The translations under genes and the position numbers were made by a program. A stretch of 64,000 nucleotides of DNA from Antedon mediterranea (lineage: Eukaryota; Echinodermata; Crinoidea; Comatulida; Antedonidae): NCBI RefSeq assembly GCF_964355755.1, contig NC_092680.1:7357001-7421000 (forward strand), written 5' to 3'. The notes beneath the pieces were generated by a model, which saw only the letters and a list, made by a program, of their open reading frames with translations, did not search any database and was not told the origin of the DNA. Below are positions 1 to 15,200 of the stretch, piece after piece (position 1 is the stretch's first letter; each line of letters starts with the position of its first letter).

Positions 1-26
1 AAAAACAAGAGCGCGGTATTTTCAAA

Positions 27-103
27 GGGTCAAGGATTGACCCGTTCTCATTATATACGGAAGCAGCTTATAGTCACATGACCTATTTTACGCTATTTCA
101 TTG
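27..103. promoter_or_regulatory. Possible CRTC proximal promoter elements
   Basis: Just upstream of the CRTC start lie a perfect 7-bp inverted repeat GGGTCAA-GGA-TTGACCC (27-43), which resembles nuclear-receptor half-sites, and TATATA (52-57). There is also GTCACATGAC (73-82), one base off the E-box GTCACGTGAC, and an inverted CCAAT box, ATTGG (100-104). The start site of transcription is not visible; these are motif matches only. Confidence 0.3.
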
Positions 104-181
104 GCTGTAAAGCGACCCCCTGCCATAATAGCTGAAAATGACAACATCTCGGCTACATTGCAAGTCGATGGAATAGACAAA

Positions 182-295
182 ATGACATCCAGCCCGCGTA
201 AATTTAGTGAGAAAATTGCCTTACATGCTCAAAGGCAGGCTGAAGGAAATGCTGCCTTTGATAAAATAATGAAAGATGTATCTAATATTAACAGG
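182..295 (+). CDS. CRTC: CRTC coding exon 1 (CREB-binding N-terminus)
   Basis: Residues 1-38. Contains [11 protein letters not shown] followed by [16 protein letters not shown], the amphipathic CREB-binding helix that is the most conserved part of the family. It ends in phase 0 at AGG before donor GTAAGT (296-301). The frame is also open upstream from 74 but has no ATG there, so 182 is the most likely start. The 5' UTR boundary is not visible. Confidence 0.9.
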
Positions 296-3200
296 GTAAG
301 TATTATCAGGTGTAAATAGATGGCTTTAATTGGTGAAACAACCGTGAATTCGGTCGACCTTTTTTTAAGCCTGGCTGTCTGCCCAGCTCGCTCGGGTTGC
401 TTCGTCCATGTTGGATTTAGATGGTATGCGTGCGTTTAACTGGGCCTAGTAAACACATGTTTTTTTGTCGATTTTAGGAACCTCCTGCCCCAATGTATGG
501 TGTACGAAGCCCAATGCATCCACAATTGCAATCAAGTGTTGGTGGATCACTACCCAATGTTGCAATGATGGACGCTGGTGCATTTCAGGTGAGTGTTTTT
601 AATGCCAAATAATTATAATAATAATATATTTATTTAAATAATTTTGGTTTGTTTATGTTTTAAATGAAACTTTTATTTGTTCATTTTACTTTCATATGTT
701 CCATAATTGAATATTATACTTACAGCACAGACCTATTGACGTAGGCCTAGGCCTATTACTGATAGTATTCCAGTATTTTTTTTTGTATGTCAAGAGAGTT
801 TTGTTTTGGCCTAATTTTGTAGACACCCAACCTCATCACCTCTCTTCCACACTTTTTAAGATTTAACATATAAATAAGATTCAAACATTATCACAAATAT
901 TAAGGAATTACAATTCACAACACTATTGACTAATTTATTGATTGTAATGTATGTTTGACTGTACAGTAGGTGGACTACTTACATAAACATGTTATTGTGT
1001 TATGGTATATATACATTACCAATGTACCTTCTTTTTTATTTGCCTATGTATATAATATGATCAGTTGATATGGTTGTATTTATAGATGGCCCAGTATACC
1101 TACTACTACTATTGCTAAAATACATAACAAAGTATTCTATTGACCACTACTTATTTCCCATGTGTTTGCTGTACAGTATATTTAATTACAGCAAAGTGTA
1201 GATTGTTGTACTTTATAAATAATTATGGCAGTGTTTGTACTCTGTAGATGATACTATAAATAGGTAATGGAAAGAAATGAATTAAGAAATAAGACCTGTA
1301 CTGTAGATTAGATTTATAGAATCAGTGCAGTACTGTAGGAACTGGGTAACAGAATATGACGTCTGTTCAATACAGAAAGAAATGTATCTGAAGTTTGCTA
1401 CATACAGTGGCTGGATCACATTATTTCCTCATGATGTATTTATTTTCAGTCATAGTCAATAGTGGGAAACCTCCTAATAACAGAATGGATTAAAAATAAT
1501 CTCGATAAACAACCCCTTCATATTATTTGTGAACGTACAAAGTTAGCTAATTTTTTTAAATAAAAAATATAAATGAACATCACAGTATTGTACTGTGTAT
1601 CAATATTGGTAATTTTAAGTTATTTTTTATGTACAGTAACTGAAAGAAAATGTTCACTACTGATGCAGTAGGGCCATAACAGTAATTGTAGAAATTATCG
1701 GTTCTTTAGACAAAATCATGTACAACCTCCAATCTACATTAAAATAAATATTTTAGCATTGTTTGCAATTTGTAACCCTGTATACAGTATTCACAGCTGG
1801 TAACAATGATGTTAATAACCCTGCCATGAAATAGCCATTTTAAATGCATGTTTGATATCAACCCTGCTGCCATCTATGAAATAGCCATTTTAAACATACA
1901 ATACAGTAGCCTACGATTTCTTGTCATTTTCTACACATTTCAGAGTGTGACCCTCGAGAATCAATGCATAACCACCGTGTGATATGGTCTAAATTTGGCC
2001 CACTCTAGAGTTTGCCCAAAGCAGTCTGAGCATTTACATTTATCAAGTTCAACTTTTAGCCTAAATTGTGGAGTCGAGATGTTGTACATTTATGGCAAAA
2101 CTATCACGATAGTACTGTTCAACTAGAAGTTGCTCAGGCTTATAATTTTTTAATATTTGGAAAAGAAAATGTGACAATTATTTATTTCACAAAACTCATT
2201 CATTTTATCATATTACAATTAAATTTTACCCAGGTTTTTAACCATCAATGATTTTGATAATGTTTATGATATTCTAGAAGACATGCTACAGTACTGTATG
2301 ATTAAATTATGTAAACATGGTTATGAATGCTGTTTCTAAGTATCCTGTTACTCATATTGATGTTAATTATCTCTCTTCAACCATAATTTGAAATGTTGTC
2401 TTGTAGTACTCAATTGTACTAAAAATATAGAAATAAATGTATGTATGAACATGTAGAATATTAAATTATAAATCAATTAACAGATTAAATAATATTGAAT
2501 TATATTACCATTGTACTGTAGTGTACATTCATTGTACAGTACAGTAGCAACGAAAGGTCTAAATAGTCGATTTCAGATAATTTATAATGTAGCAACCATG
2601 AGGTTTAAAGCTCTATACACTATCAAACTTTATGTGACAAAAAAATGTGATGTGCCCATATATGGACATTATGGTGTCATATTACTGCCATATTTGGGCA
2701 TATCCCTGCCATATTTGGGTACATCACACTTTTTTTGTCAAACTAGTTTGATAGTGTAGACAGAATCTTTATACTTTAGGCCTTTAAAACACATCTGAAA
2801 GGTTAATGACTCTGTCTAAGTTGTTTTCAATGATCTTGCTTGTTGGCCTAACTTGTTAAATAATTATCATTTTGATAATTTAATTTATTAATGCAGCATA
2901 CAATAGTCAATGTGTGATGTGCTCTCTGCTTAATACTGTATGTCAATGTTGTTAAAAACTATTTAAATTCAAAAATCGTAATCGCAATAAATATGCAAAC
3001 ACAGTCTTTTATTTTATATGTTTTGTATGATATGAAGACAAGATTTTTAATATACATTTAATACAAAGCAGACCTATTTTAGAAAAATAAGGGAGACCAT
3101 TAGATATACAGTACCCATCATTTAAGGAAGCCTCTACAGTAGCTTACGTTACTGTCTGACTTGACTAAAAAGATCTGTGAGTCTGCCTTAACAAAAACTG

Positions 3201-6200
3201 GTTTGCAACTGGCGATTGAAGACTTATTTAACTGTAGTGTTTAAGTGCCATAGTGTACAGTAGATTTTATTTACCTGAACTACAGTAATATAGTGCTTTG
3301 TATTGTACTGTATAGAGGCAGGGAACTAGTTTATTAACTGAACAGTGTAGTATTTACCTGAACTACAGTAATATAGTGCTTTGTACTGTATAGAGGCAGG
3401 GAACTAGTTTATTAACTGAACAGTGTAGTATTTACCTGAACTACAGTAATATAGTGCTTTGTACTGTATAGAGGCAGGGAACTAGTTTATTAACTGAACA
3501 GTGTAGTATTTACCTGAACTACAGTAATATAGTGCTTTGTACTGTATAGAGGCAGGGAACTAGTTTATTAACTGAACAGCGTAGTATTTGCCCAATGTAC
3601 TTATTTCCAGCCTTCACCCTATGTAAAATATTGTCATCTATTTCGTGCCTAGCTTACCTGGATAAACCGACAGTAGCTCGTGCTCCTAGAAGAAGGGCTT
3701 AGATACAGTGCAAAAAGTAAAAGACCATAACCATCAATTTGGAACGTTCCTTCGTACCACCGTCATCATTTCCTTTCATAACGTAGAGACGTTACAACGT
3801 GAAAAGAATTTAGAATGTGATACATTTGTACATTGTATATATTTTTTTCTCTGTTTAGACTATTTTTGAGTATAACATTTTTTTTTTTATTTGAGGAAAT
3901 TTGTCAGAAACTACACTTAAGTGATCCTAAATTATCCACTATTGGCCATTACAATCTGTTGGGAAAATGTACACATACACACAACAGGAATGACAGTAAA
4001 ATTATAATTAGATTTACTGTATATTATTAGAAAGAGATGTTGGTAGAGATATCGTAAACAAAGGATTAACAATCTAAAATTTATTTATAATTTAAGATTA
4101 AAAAATAAAATATTAAATATTTGTAATTGATACCACATCGAGACATAAAGGGGATACACGTCCGTCAATACACATTGGTTACTGGTGCCTGAACTAGTAA
4201 AAAAACAATAACCAACTGTAGATTTTGGATAGAGGTAGATAGATACTGGTAAAATAATCTACAGCTTGACACATTGATACCATAAGTGGTATACAAAAGT
4301 GCAGTACAAACCTAGTCTATATCGTGCCTAGCTTACCTGGATGTACTGGTGGCGGACTGATCCATTATCCGATGGGGGTGTGGGAAAATTAATGTTATTA
4401 ATGTTCTTCTTTTCGTAATGTTTACCTCTCGTCGGAGAGAGAGGCTTATGTTGGTTTATCCAGGTAAGCGGCACTCATAGACTACCAACACCACTGTTGG
4501 TTTGTGTATTTTAGGTGGTAGGTACATGTATTGAAAAAACTTCTTTAAAATTCTTATTTGTAGAAGTTTTTTAAAATTAATTAATTACAGTTATTAATAT
4601 TATTTAACTATAATTTAACTACTATACAATATAAACCACAGAAAGTGTACAGATGAGTACAGTGGATATATTTGCACTCGGTAAGAGGCAATTAAATTAT
4701 AGTTTATTGACTTGCAGCTTAATAATAGTACCAAAAACAAATATCACTTGGTGATATTAATGTATTTTAATGTACCTTGACACAATACATGGTATTGATG
4801 TTGATTATCCGCCCACTCAAATTTGACGACACACACCGTGGTGTCGTTATTTGAATGTTCATAATTAATAAGCATAAGGATAAAATGAATATTTTGATTA
4901 AATGACTATTTTAAAATATTAATGATATTATTCGGTAAATTAAACTGGCATACAGTAGGTCAATTTCTTGTATTGTATTGACAAGTAGGTAGGCACGTTC
5001 TTCCATGGCATTCCAATATCATGGCTACTGGACACTTGCAGTACTATAATGCATCAGTACATTCAGTAAAGATAAATTGCTAGATATATCAGAACTGTTG
5101 AAAGGAATAGAGTGAACAAAATGAATTAACAGACCTACAATAACTAGGGTCTACACCTCTTTTGGCATGGTTCCCGGTTAGGTGCCGGCCAATCAAATCA
5201 AAATGTTTTGTTTTCACATGGCTATGAGCGAGAAAAACTCAACAGTTCTTTTCAGAACTAATATACGTGGTGTACCGCAAACTTTATATCAATATGCGCC
5301 AATCGATATACACGTATAGTAGCCCACGTGAAAACGAAACATTGACGTCATCTCAAATCAAAAGCTCACTAATATGAATTGTGAGACAATGAGGACATAG
5401 TGTAGCAGGTTAGGCTGTGTGGATGATGACCCTAATTGTACAGTACATTCCCTGGATAAAAAATGTGTAAACTGCATTAGTACAGTATGTTGTTTTCTAT
5501 TTATTTTTCATTCATTAAAATGTTTTCTATTTAGGCCTATAGTTTAGTAGTAAGATAAACACATGCTGCAGCTACAGTATGTAGGATCTACTGCACAGTG
5601 TAGTACGTGTTTGAAATTCAATTTAATTTCACTGAATCCCGTGTTTTACTGTATGGCTTTTGATCCTAGACGTAGGTCCTAATTATATTTTTTTTAAATT
5701 GCAATTGAGTTATTTATTCTATAGGCAGTTTAATTTGAAATGAAAAGATGCTTGTATTAGGTATATTTATGTTTATAAGGCCTAGATGAAAGGTTTGATA
5801 ACTTGGTTATATGCTCTATTGTTTCCATTGAATAAGCAGTGCTTTTGTTGTGATGCATGCAACGTACGCCCGCCTTTGGCTAATTTACTTCACAATTTGA
5901 CTTGAATTATTTATAGAATTCTGTACTCTGTAGGAAATTTAACCTAGATTTTATGCGATTAGTGTTGGAACTGTAGCTAGGTGATTTGGTAAGCTAACAT
6001 ATGTACTTTATAACCCTTGGATCTTGTATTCCAATCCTCAAACTGTCACAGTTTATGACTTTTTTCCACGGCTAAAAAGCTACTACTATAGAAAACATGG
6101 GCTAGTTTCACATCTTGTAATTGACAAGTCATGCTTGAAGTTGTGTGTTGAAATTAAAATGAGTGAACTTAATATTTGATTAAAATAAATAATTACTGTA

Positions 6201-9200
6201 AGTCTGTAGTAATTTTTAAAGATATTTCATGTAAAATATTGTGAAAAAGAGTACAGTAACAATACTGTATTAAGCAAAAATATTCAACCTCAAAACGAGT
6301 CCACAAAGCTTTTACATTACCTTATGTGACAAAATGTGATGTGCCAAAAATATGGTAATGATATGACCAAATACTGTACTGCATAGTAGTAGTAGTGATA
6401 TGACCAAATATGGTAGTGATATGGCCAAATATGGTAGTGATATGGCATAATAATTATTGTAGTGATATGGCATCATCATATTCCTATATGGGCACATCAC
6501 ATTTTGTTGTCACATAAAGTTTGATAGTGTAGACAGAGCTTTAAACAGGGCTCCTTACAGTAACTACATTTTGAACCACCATCAGTAAGTTGTTTTGCAA
6601 TCTAGTGCCTACAGTACTACACACTACACTACAGTAGGTGTGTTGTTTCATCCAGATATCCTTAACAAAATGTTGGAGCCAAAATGCTTAGCACTCTATT
6701 AGTATTTGATAAAAAAGAATGTGATGTGGCCAAATATCAAATATAGTAGTGATATGACATCATCATGTCCATATGGGCACATCAAATTTTTTTGTCACTT
6801 TAAGTTTGATAGTGTAGACAGAGCTTTAAAATTCATCTTTGAAGGACCATGACCTGTTGAAATCAATTATTTCAAAACCCTGATGATTATTGATTATTTA
6901 TTAAGTTTTAACAATGCTTGATTAGGATTCATGAAATCATAATCCACTTGTCATCGGGATAGCAGGTTGTCAAATCAGTTTGGGCTAAATCTGCAACATC
7001 TTCAAATGTATGTAAAATCAACCACTATGCCTTTAATCTTAATTAATTGGATGTACGTGTACAGTAGTTGTATTAGTATTTGGGTATGTGATTTGAGTAG
7101 TCGAATGGCTAGGACAATTGACTGTCATACAGAGAGACGTGGGTTCAATTCCTGACAACTCCCAGTTTACTCAGCTGTAAATAGAGTACGTGGTTGAAAA
7201 TACTAGGGAGGATGGGTGATGAGGCGGCGTGGAAAGGAACTAGTTGTACTAGATCATGCATCACAAACGCCTTGTGTACAGCTGTTAGAGTACATGATGT
7301 CTAATTTGATTCCAATTTTATTTAATAAAAAGTGATTATTGTATCATCAACATCAATTTTTATTGTTGTGTTTGTGGTAGATATGGAATTTCATTTTACC
7401 CACCTTCCTACCTGAGTCTACAGTATACTATACTCTCACCGAAGAATCACTACTTTATAGTGAACGGTACAGTACTGTATACTGCAGGTACTACAAGGTG
7501 GGTATTGTACCTGTATTGATATTCTGTGAGGGCGCTGCGGCTATATAAATAACTTAATAATTTAATTTTACTATATTTGTAATAATAGCATATACTGTAG
7601 TATAATTAATAGTATAGATATTTCTGCAAACAACTCATTTAGATTTAAAAGAAAACCTTGTTTCTGTTGTATCTATGTATTGTAGGTATTAAAAAAAGGA
7701 ATAGGATCCTTTTACATAGTGTATTGTACAGTAGTAGGCCTACAGTATGCACAGTGTGGTACAGTAAATGGTTGATAATATTCCATTGCTATCTGAGCAC
7801 ATTGTTGTTCGGTGTACAGTACTGTACTGTATATTGTCCACAAATTTCACCACTACAGTGCTACTGTATTGGACCAGCATGACTTAGCATTGGTGATACT
7901 ATTTAAAAGTGCCCTAAACATAGTGGTAACAACAGCAATTCTACCATTTTGTTTCTACCAAATGAATACTAAAAGATTTCTTTTCTAGTTTATTTCCATA
8001 GTATTTTAGGTTAATATTATTGTTATTATTCCTCTTTGCCATATCTAGGAAAATGTAGGCAGACGACATGGTTATTATAAATCTTCAGAGGTAAGTCATA
8101 CAGTATGTCTCGGAAAAATAAAAAACAACCTACTGTACTGCATTCCTTCTTCTTATTAATTTCTAAAAAATATTTTACTGTAGCTTATTATGATTGTATT
8201 TTCTATTAATTTCATTCTATTGTATTTTTTCGAATCATGATTGGTTTACAAATCTCTTTACAAAATTCTTCCTTTTTTTTTGGTTTGTTGCATTTGTTAA
8301 CATTGAAAATATTTTTCATTTTTATAGAATAATTCTTTTAATTTACTCATGGTAATTCTTTTCATAAATCCATTGAAATTGTGATTTTGAAATAATATTT
8401 TGGTATTGTAATATTTTTTAGTATAATTCAATTGACATTGTCTTGTTATATGTTTGTACTAATTTTTCATTAGATACTGACTATTAAAAAACGAAATATT
8501 AATTTGATATTAACATTTATTTTTATTAACAATAGCAAGCAAACTTCTTCCCAGTAACTGACCGGTTGTGGCCATTCATTATTCTGTCTTACATCAATGT
8601 AATTTAATGGTGATATCAATATTATAAGAGATACAGTATGTGTTAGTTAACACATTAATGTTGACAAAGTTAGCTGATAAGGAACACATAAGCACTGTAT
8701 ATTGTTAGTCAACAAAGCCTGTTGCATTATTCAAAATTGCATGATATTTTAATTTTGCATGATATGCAGAGCTTGTGTATTTTTGCAATTCATTTTTTTT
8801 TTTTGGTAAAAGGTGGCACTGCTGTATTGTTAATAAACTAATTTTTCCTAATATAAACATTTTCACAATACACTAAATCCAGAAATTACTGTAAAAAAGG
8901 AATTCAATTTTGATTAAAACATTTTAAGTTGCACCAAGAATACATTTCTTTGTTGTGACTTTGTCCTTTTCAACTTGCTGTCATTTCCAAGATTCGCTTC
9001 AGTGCTTTAAGTCAGCGCTTGTCACGTGTGCTATAACCAACACTATAATTTACAGTACTATTGTTTTAAGGTACAAGTTAATTGGAGTATGATGTACTGT
9101 ACTTGTAATACACTGTGATTATTGATCTCAGAATCATTGTACTGGGATAGCATCAGATTTGCCATTTCAGATATTATTAAATGAGGCCTGGCATCACAAA

Positions 9201-12200
9201 AGCGACACAGAGTCGTAACCATAACTTTTAAGATATTTAGCCTTTAATGTCACATTTTGAGACTTCAATAAAAACGATTCTTGTATAACATTTCAAACTC
9301 CTGTTTATGGAAAAATATCATAACTATGTGTATTTTGCAATTATTTAAGCCGGCCTACGCTAGGCCCACCTAATCGGCGTCGCTACTTAATTGTTGATTT
9401 TCTCAAAATGAAAATGTTCTCAATGACTCGTACAGTATTTTTTCATTGATAACTCTTCATATATTGTAATAGACCAATTTTAATAAATAACTGTTCATTT
9501 TAAAGCTTATTATATAGATTTAATATTTCCTCTGAATGTTTTCCGTCTTCCGACATTACGCTTTCCACAATTTGTTTCCATTTAATAGATTTAATATGAA
9601 TATATAAAAATATTTATTATCTGTACCAGAATAAATGTTTTACACCCGATATTAAAAATGGTTTATAAACTACACTAAACATAAACACTTCCTAGTACAG
9701 TATTGGTATATAGTAGGCTATGCCTAGACATTAAAAACATTACTACAGTATAAGAAGCAATCAGATGCTACAGTATATTTGGATGATAAACTAATGTACA
9801 ATACCTTTTGTGTATGTAATACTGCCATTTGTATCATGTTTATTGATTTTGAAATTGGGAGAAAACTGATATATTTGATTTGTTTATTTTTGGATAATTA
9901 TGTATATTTTATTGCGAGAATACAATACATTTTAGAAAAAAAATCAGAAAGTTACTGCAATCCATTGTTACTGTCTGTTTTATGATGTCAATTTGAACCT
10001 AATCCAAGAGAAGCCTTCTCATTGTGAATGCTTAACGCGTGAAGAGAATTGGGATTAAAATCAAGTTTGATAGCGTAAGGAGAAATGTAATGTGTTTAAA
10101 AGGGGAAGATAATTCAAATTCATCATGTTTCATTTTTCTGTGACTAATTCTGTATTTAAAATGCATAGGATAAATTTAAATATCATCTGAATAACTGATG
10201 ACACAAAATCTATGAACAAACCAATTTTGTTTGTGGTCGATATTGAGTAATGTAGAAAATAGCGATAATACAACTCAAATTTGAAAATCATGTTGACCTT
10301 ATATACCGGTAGTCCGTTTATAATGCCTACAGTAAGTACATATTTTTTGCAGATTAATTTTCGCTAAGAATTTTTTTTTTGTATGTTAATTGTGATGTTC
10401 CAATTAATAAATATCCCTCTCTTCCCGATCCCTCCCCTGCTGTCTCGTGGCGCGGGGCCCTTCTGAATCACTTGGCTCTGGTGATACAGCATAGGCCTTC
10501 CTAGCTTGGGACCCCGCATTCAAACACCGCTTTTAACACAGCCATTTTAACCCAATAAAAATGTTATTTCATTAAACAATTAAATTTAGAAGTTAAGATG
10601 ACGGAATTTCACGCTAAGCTCCACCCACTTTGTTAAAGCTCATGCATACAGTACATTATTCATGAGCACCATCCTGGTGACTTCCCGTCGTGTTTTGTAA
10701 AGTCCCTAATGATAATGATATGAACATTAATGTTCATTCACAATACAGTACTGTATATTAAAATATTGCCATTTATATATCGCATCCCCTCCCCCCCCCC
10801 CCCCCCATGTAACTGTAATGTAATAACACAAATAGAATGTTCTCAACACTTGTCCATTACAGTCAACTCTCCCAATACTGGACTCTCCCAAAACCGGAAT
10901 TCACGGAAAACCGGACTTTTTTGGAGGGCCCAATTTGTCCCTATTCTAAATGTACTGTAATTTATTATGAAAACCGGAATACCCAATTCCGGAATCCGGA
11001 CAAATTATGAAGTACAAAACACGAAAATTAGCGTCTGAAAACCGGACTGACAGTTAAAAAACTCCAAATATTTACGAAAACAACGTAACATCGTCGTCGC
11101 TGACTCGGATTCAATACATTCACAATGTACAAAAGCTTTTAACCATACCCTGACCGGACCATGCATGAAGTGCGCGACGTTTCGCGGTCCGATCAAATAA
11201 TGTTGCCATGGAGCGCTACACTGTGATTGACAGGTCAGTTCATTGTTAACCCACGAAGCGGCAATTGCTTTGTTGGGTATCGAACTGCGGTGAAGCGCTA
11301 CGTCTTAATGTCTATTGTTTTTAGCAGGGAGTTGTTAACAACTCCCTGTTTTTTAGCATATGAATTGTTTTTTAATAAAGTTCAATTTACATTCCACTTT
11401 GTGTCTTTCTTTTGTTTAAATTATTGTTAAATTCACAATTGCAATAGGACTTTAAAAAGGAATGTTTCACTAAAAATGTGCATCATTATAAATTTAGAAA
11501 TCATTATGGCAAAACGTAAACGGAATGAACTTGACTTAACTAGTGTTAATAAACTTTGAAATGTTACCAATTAATTATTGTGTCATTATTGCTTGGCTCG
11601 TTTATTGCTATCAAATTACGTCAAAATAAAGGAGCTTAAAAAACATGTGGTCTAAGTGTGGGTGTTTTTATTTGATTATGACACCTCTGCACATGCGCAT
11701 CAATCAAAGCCCCGCTCTGCTATTTTTATCACCCATGCTGCTGCTAGCTCGCGATAAACAATAAACGACCAAAATTATGTTCACCGTACGTACGTAGGCC
11801 TAGCCTCTAGGCCTTTTTGCCGCTAAAAACACATTGAGAAACAATAATTTACTACTGTAACATGTTTTATTGGTACAGTAAATAATGTAACTTTTAAAAA
11901 AGGTAAATTGAATTAGCTTAATATTAATAAAGTAGGCCTATCCGTATTATTTAATTAAAACTAGCTTGACACAATCATAGCCTAGGCCTTCCCTACGCTA
12001 GACCGTACCGGGTAGCATTTGGACCGGTGATTCAAAGCATTTTCAGTGACAACATGATGACTTTAAAAATATGTTTTCAGGAAACCGGACTTTCGAAAAA
12101 CCGGAAAATATATGCCCGCCCAAGGGTGTCCGGTATTGGGACAGTTGACTGTATTAGATTTGGACCTTTTTTTTTAAATTTCTTTCCGACTGAATAGGTC

Positions 12201-15200
12201 CCCCAGTATAATAAATACACTCCATCCAAGTGCTTTTATAAAATGTTGACATGTATACAAGTGCATTTCTGATGACTATTTAATGTACAGTAAGTATTGC
12301 GTGTACTCACTGTATTATCAGTAACAGAAAACCAAAGCATAATATATACAGTATGATCAATACTACAGTCATATTGATAACAAAATTATATACATTTATA
12401 ATTAATTTAATTAGATAAATACTGTACCAAACTTTTTTAGAAAAAGTAGTTGAGGTTAGCTACTAAAATACATGTCTCCTTAAATATTTACTGTATTAGA
12501 GGAAAAGAAACCAAAATCAACCTCGTACTAATATGGTTATTTATAGTAATTTGTACAGATTTTCAGTCGTCTGTTCTCTCGTGTCTGTGACAGTAATAAT
12601 ACTATGATTCATTAAAATATTACAAAATCAATCTTTGTAATCTTATATTTTGTTTACGTTGAGTGTCATTGTTGTACTGTATTATTATTCATTGATGAAT
12701 ATAATATATTTGACAGATATTGATTTGTTGAGATTATTAACAAGTAACTCAAATACAGTGTATAAGTTACGGTGTTTAGAATATGATCCCATCTTCATAA
12801 CTAATATCATGATAGCTTCAGTATAGTAAATTGGTATACAATTTGGTTTTACATTATATTCAATTTCAAGTTATACAGTAGGTACTTTGACCAGCCATTT
12901 TGGCCAGAAATTAATAGTTTATCAAATTGTTTTAATCGACAAGTCAGTTGAGAATTGCCATTATACTATTAGATACATAAAATATCAGTCCTAGTTAAAT
13001 TTGAAAAAAAAAAAACCTAACCTTACAAAAAACTAAGCGATTGAATGGAGCTAAAAGTGCTGGGACATCAATTTGATGGTCAAAATTGTCATGTGTTTTT
13101 TTCCCTCTTTTCCCACTTGAATGCATCTCACATCAATGCAGGTCTGTTTGACCCACTTAAGAAAAACACTGAAAATAATGAATTGCGAGAGTGCAACTGA
13201 CTTTTTATTCAGAATAATTCTTCATGAGAATATTTGTCTAATTTATGTTAATATTGGTTATTTTAGTCTGTTTAACTTTTGAATGAATTATTGTCATTGA
13301 TGTTTGTAAATCGTATTTGTCATAAAAAAAAATGTTAGGAGGAGGAGCATTAATAGGCCTATCAAAATAGTGAGGAGTAATAGGCAAACCTTCAGTTACA
13401 GAGCTACAGTCGTTAAGTCTTTACTCGCTTAATTTATGCTGTCAATTGAAGCCTAGTAGTGGCTGTATTCATTAAATTTTGTCTGCTAATTTCTCTGACT
13501 TGCTATTCAGTGAGCTGCTAATGATGTTGCTGTAGCCATCTAAATCCCCATTCATTGGCTGTCAGCCCTTCAATGACCAAAGCATTGATGCCAACGATTC
13601 AGGTATTTTCTATTATGATCGATGATGCATATCAGAGATACAGTAGGTTGTTGCTGGTTGTCGTCGTATACTATTGTACTAGTCATAGTGTAGTGCAATA
13701 CTTGTAGTGTTTTTATTATTAGCAATTTTCTTCGAAAACTACTATAATACTTCATATCAGTCAAAAATCATTGATAAAATCTATGCATACCGTATATTTC
13801 GGTGTATAAGTCGCACCTGTGTATAAGACGCACCGCCCAAATTGAAGAGTAAAATATCGGTATTTTTTATATCGTCGATGTATAAGACGCACCTTATATT
13901 TCATCAAAACAATTTTTTTAAATTGTAATCAATATTATTGTAATAATATATTTTGTTATATCTACAACTGCGTCCTTTATTTAGGTTTTTTCTTACCTAG
14001 GCTCGGCCACACCCAGCCTCAACAAGTTCTTTCTAACTTGTTATTCATGAGTTTCGCACCCGCAACATCGAGTGCATGACCGTGTGTGTAACATGTACGT
14101 GTGTGGTCTAGCCTCGCTCGATCATTTCGAGAGGGCGCACGTTTTCACGGACAATTGTATTCGATTAGTATCTATGTATCCGAAAAGTGTGTACGCTAGG
14201 TCCATGCTATAATCACCTGGAGAATATACTAGTCGAATACCGTACACCATGTGGCCGCCAAGAAGGGCTTGCGCTGGGGGTACGGCGATCGTGCGTATAA
14301 CTATAAATAAATACTAGCCTAGCCTAGGCTATTCCAATCGTAAACGTTTACAAATGAAATTTTATCGGAACGCTAGCTCCATAATGAACAAATCTTTTCA
14401 TCATATTTAGTATAACATCATGCTAAAATGCCTTGAAAACTTAAAGCAGGTTGCCGTTACGTTAGTATACTGTAGCTAGGCCTAGCCTACTCAGGCCTAG
14501 CAAACGAGGTGACGATATGTACAATCTGTGTGGTGAGGCATTTATGTTTGGTGTATAAGACGCACCCTTAATTTAGAGGTCAAATTTGGTTGTCAAAAGT
14601 GCGACTTATACACCAAAATATACGGTACACCTTTTTTTATAAATATAGCCCTAGGAAATATGAGAATTTTTTATTTGATTCCATTTTTAAAAATTAGAAT
14701 TTGAACCTACTGTACCTAGATTTGCTTCTACTGTCAAGTATTTTGGCCCACATCCAAGATATAGTAACAATAAAAAAAATCAAAATAAGAAATCATCGTC
14801 AGTGTGAAGCGCCTACAGTAAAATTAACGTTTGTTCAAATAAATATATTGGCCCATTACCAAATATTCTTGATGTATTTCATCTATCCTACAATAAACAT
14901 TACTGAACTATACTTAAATGTATTACATTTTACTTTGATGTACTGTACAGATAAACAGGATGGTTCTACAGTGTACTACTAATAGAGAATTAGTTTTAGA
15001 TACCGTATTTGAGAATCTCCCTAGTGAGTTATCTGAAAATTCTCCCTACAATCAAAACAAACTTATTTCCACTACAATAGGTTTCACTATGAAAGCTTGT
15101 TGTTGTTGGTATGCCATTGAAATAATCGAACAACTCATTTACTGCTTGGTTGTGTAAATACAATTCCTTTTAGCTACCCACCCAGTTGACAAACTATAAA

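Larger units (their letters stand above)
589..8048 (+). other. CRTC intron 2 (7.5 kb)
   Basis: GT-AG intron. From 589 to 2607 and 7330 to 8048 it is AT-rich sequence with many TACAGTA/TACTGTA words and no gene that I can recognise. Between these lie three TA-MITE copies, a 78-bp tandem repeat, two copies of a TIR element with a GTAAGC-like end, a hairpin repeat near 5.2 kb and a tRNA-derived SINE, listed separately. Confidence 0.85.
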
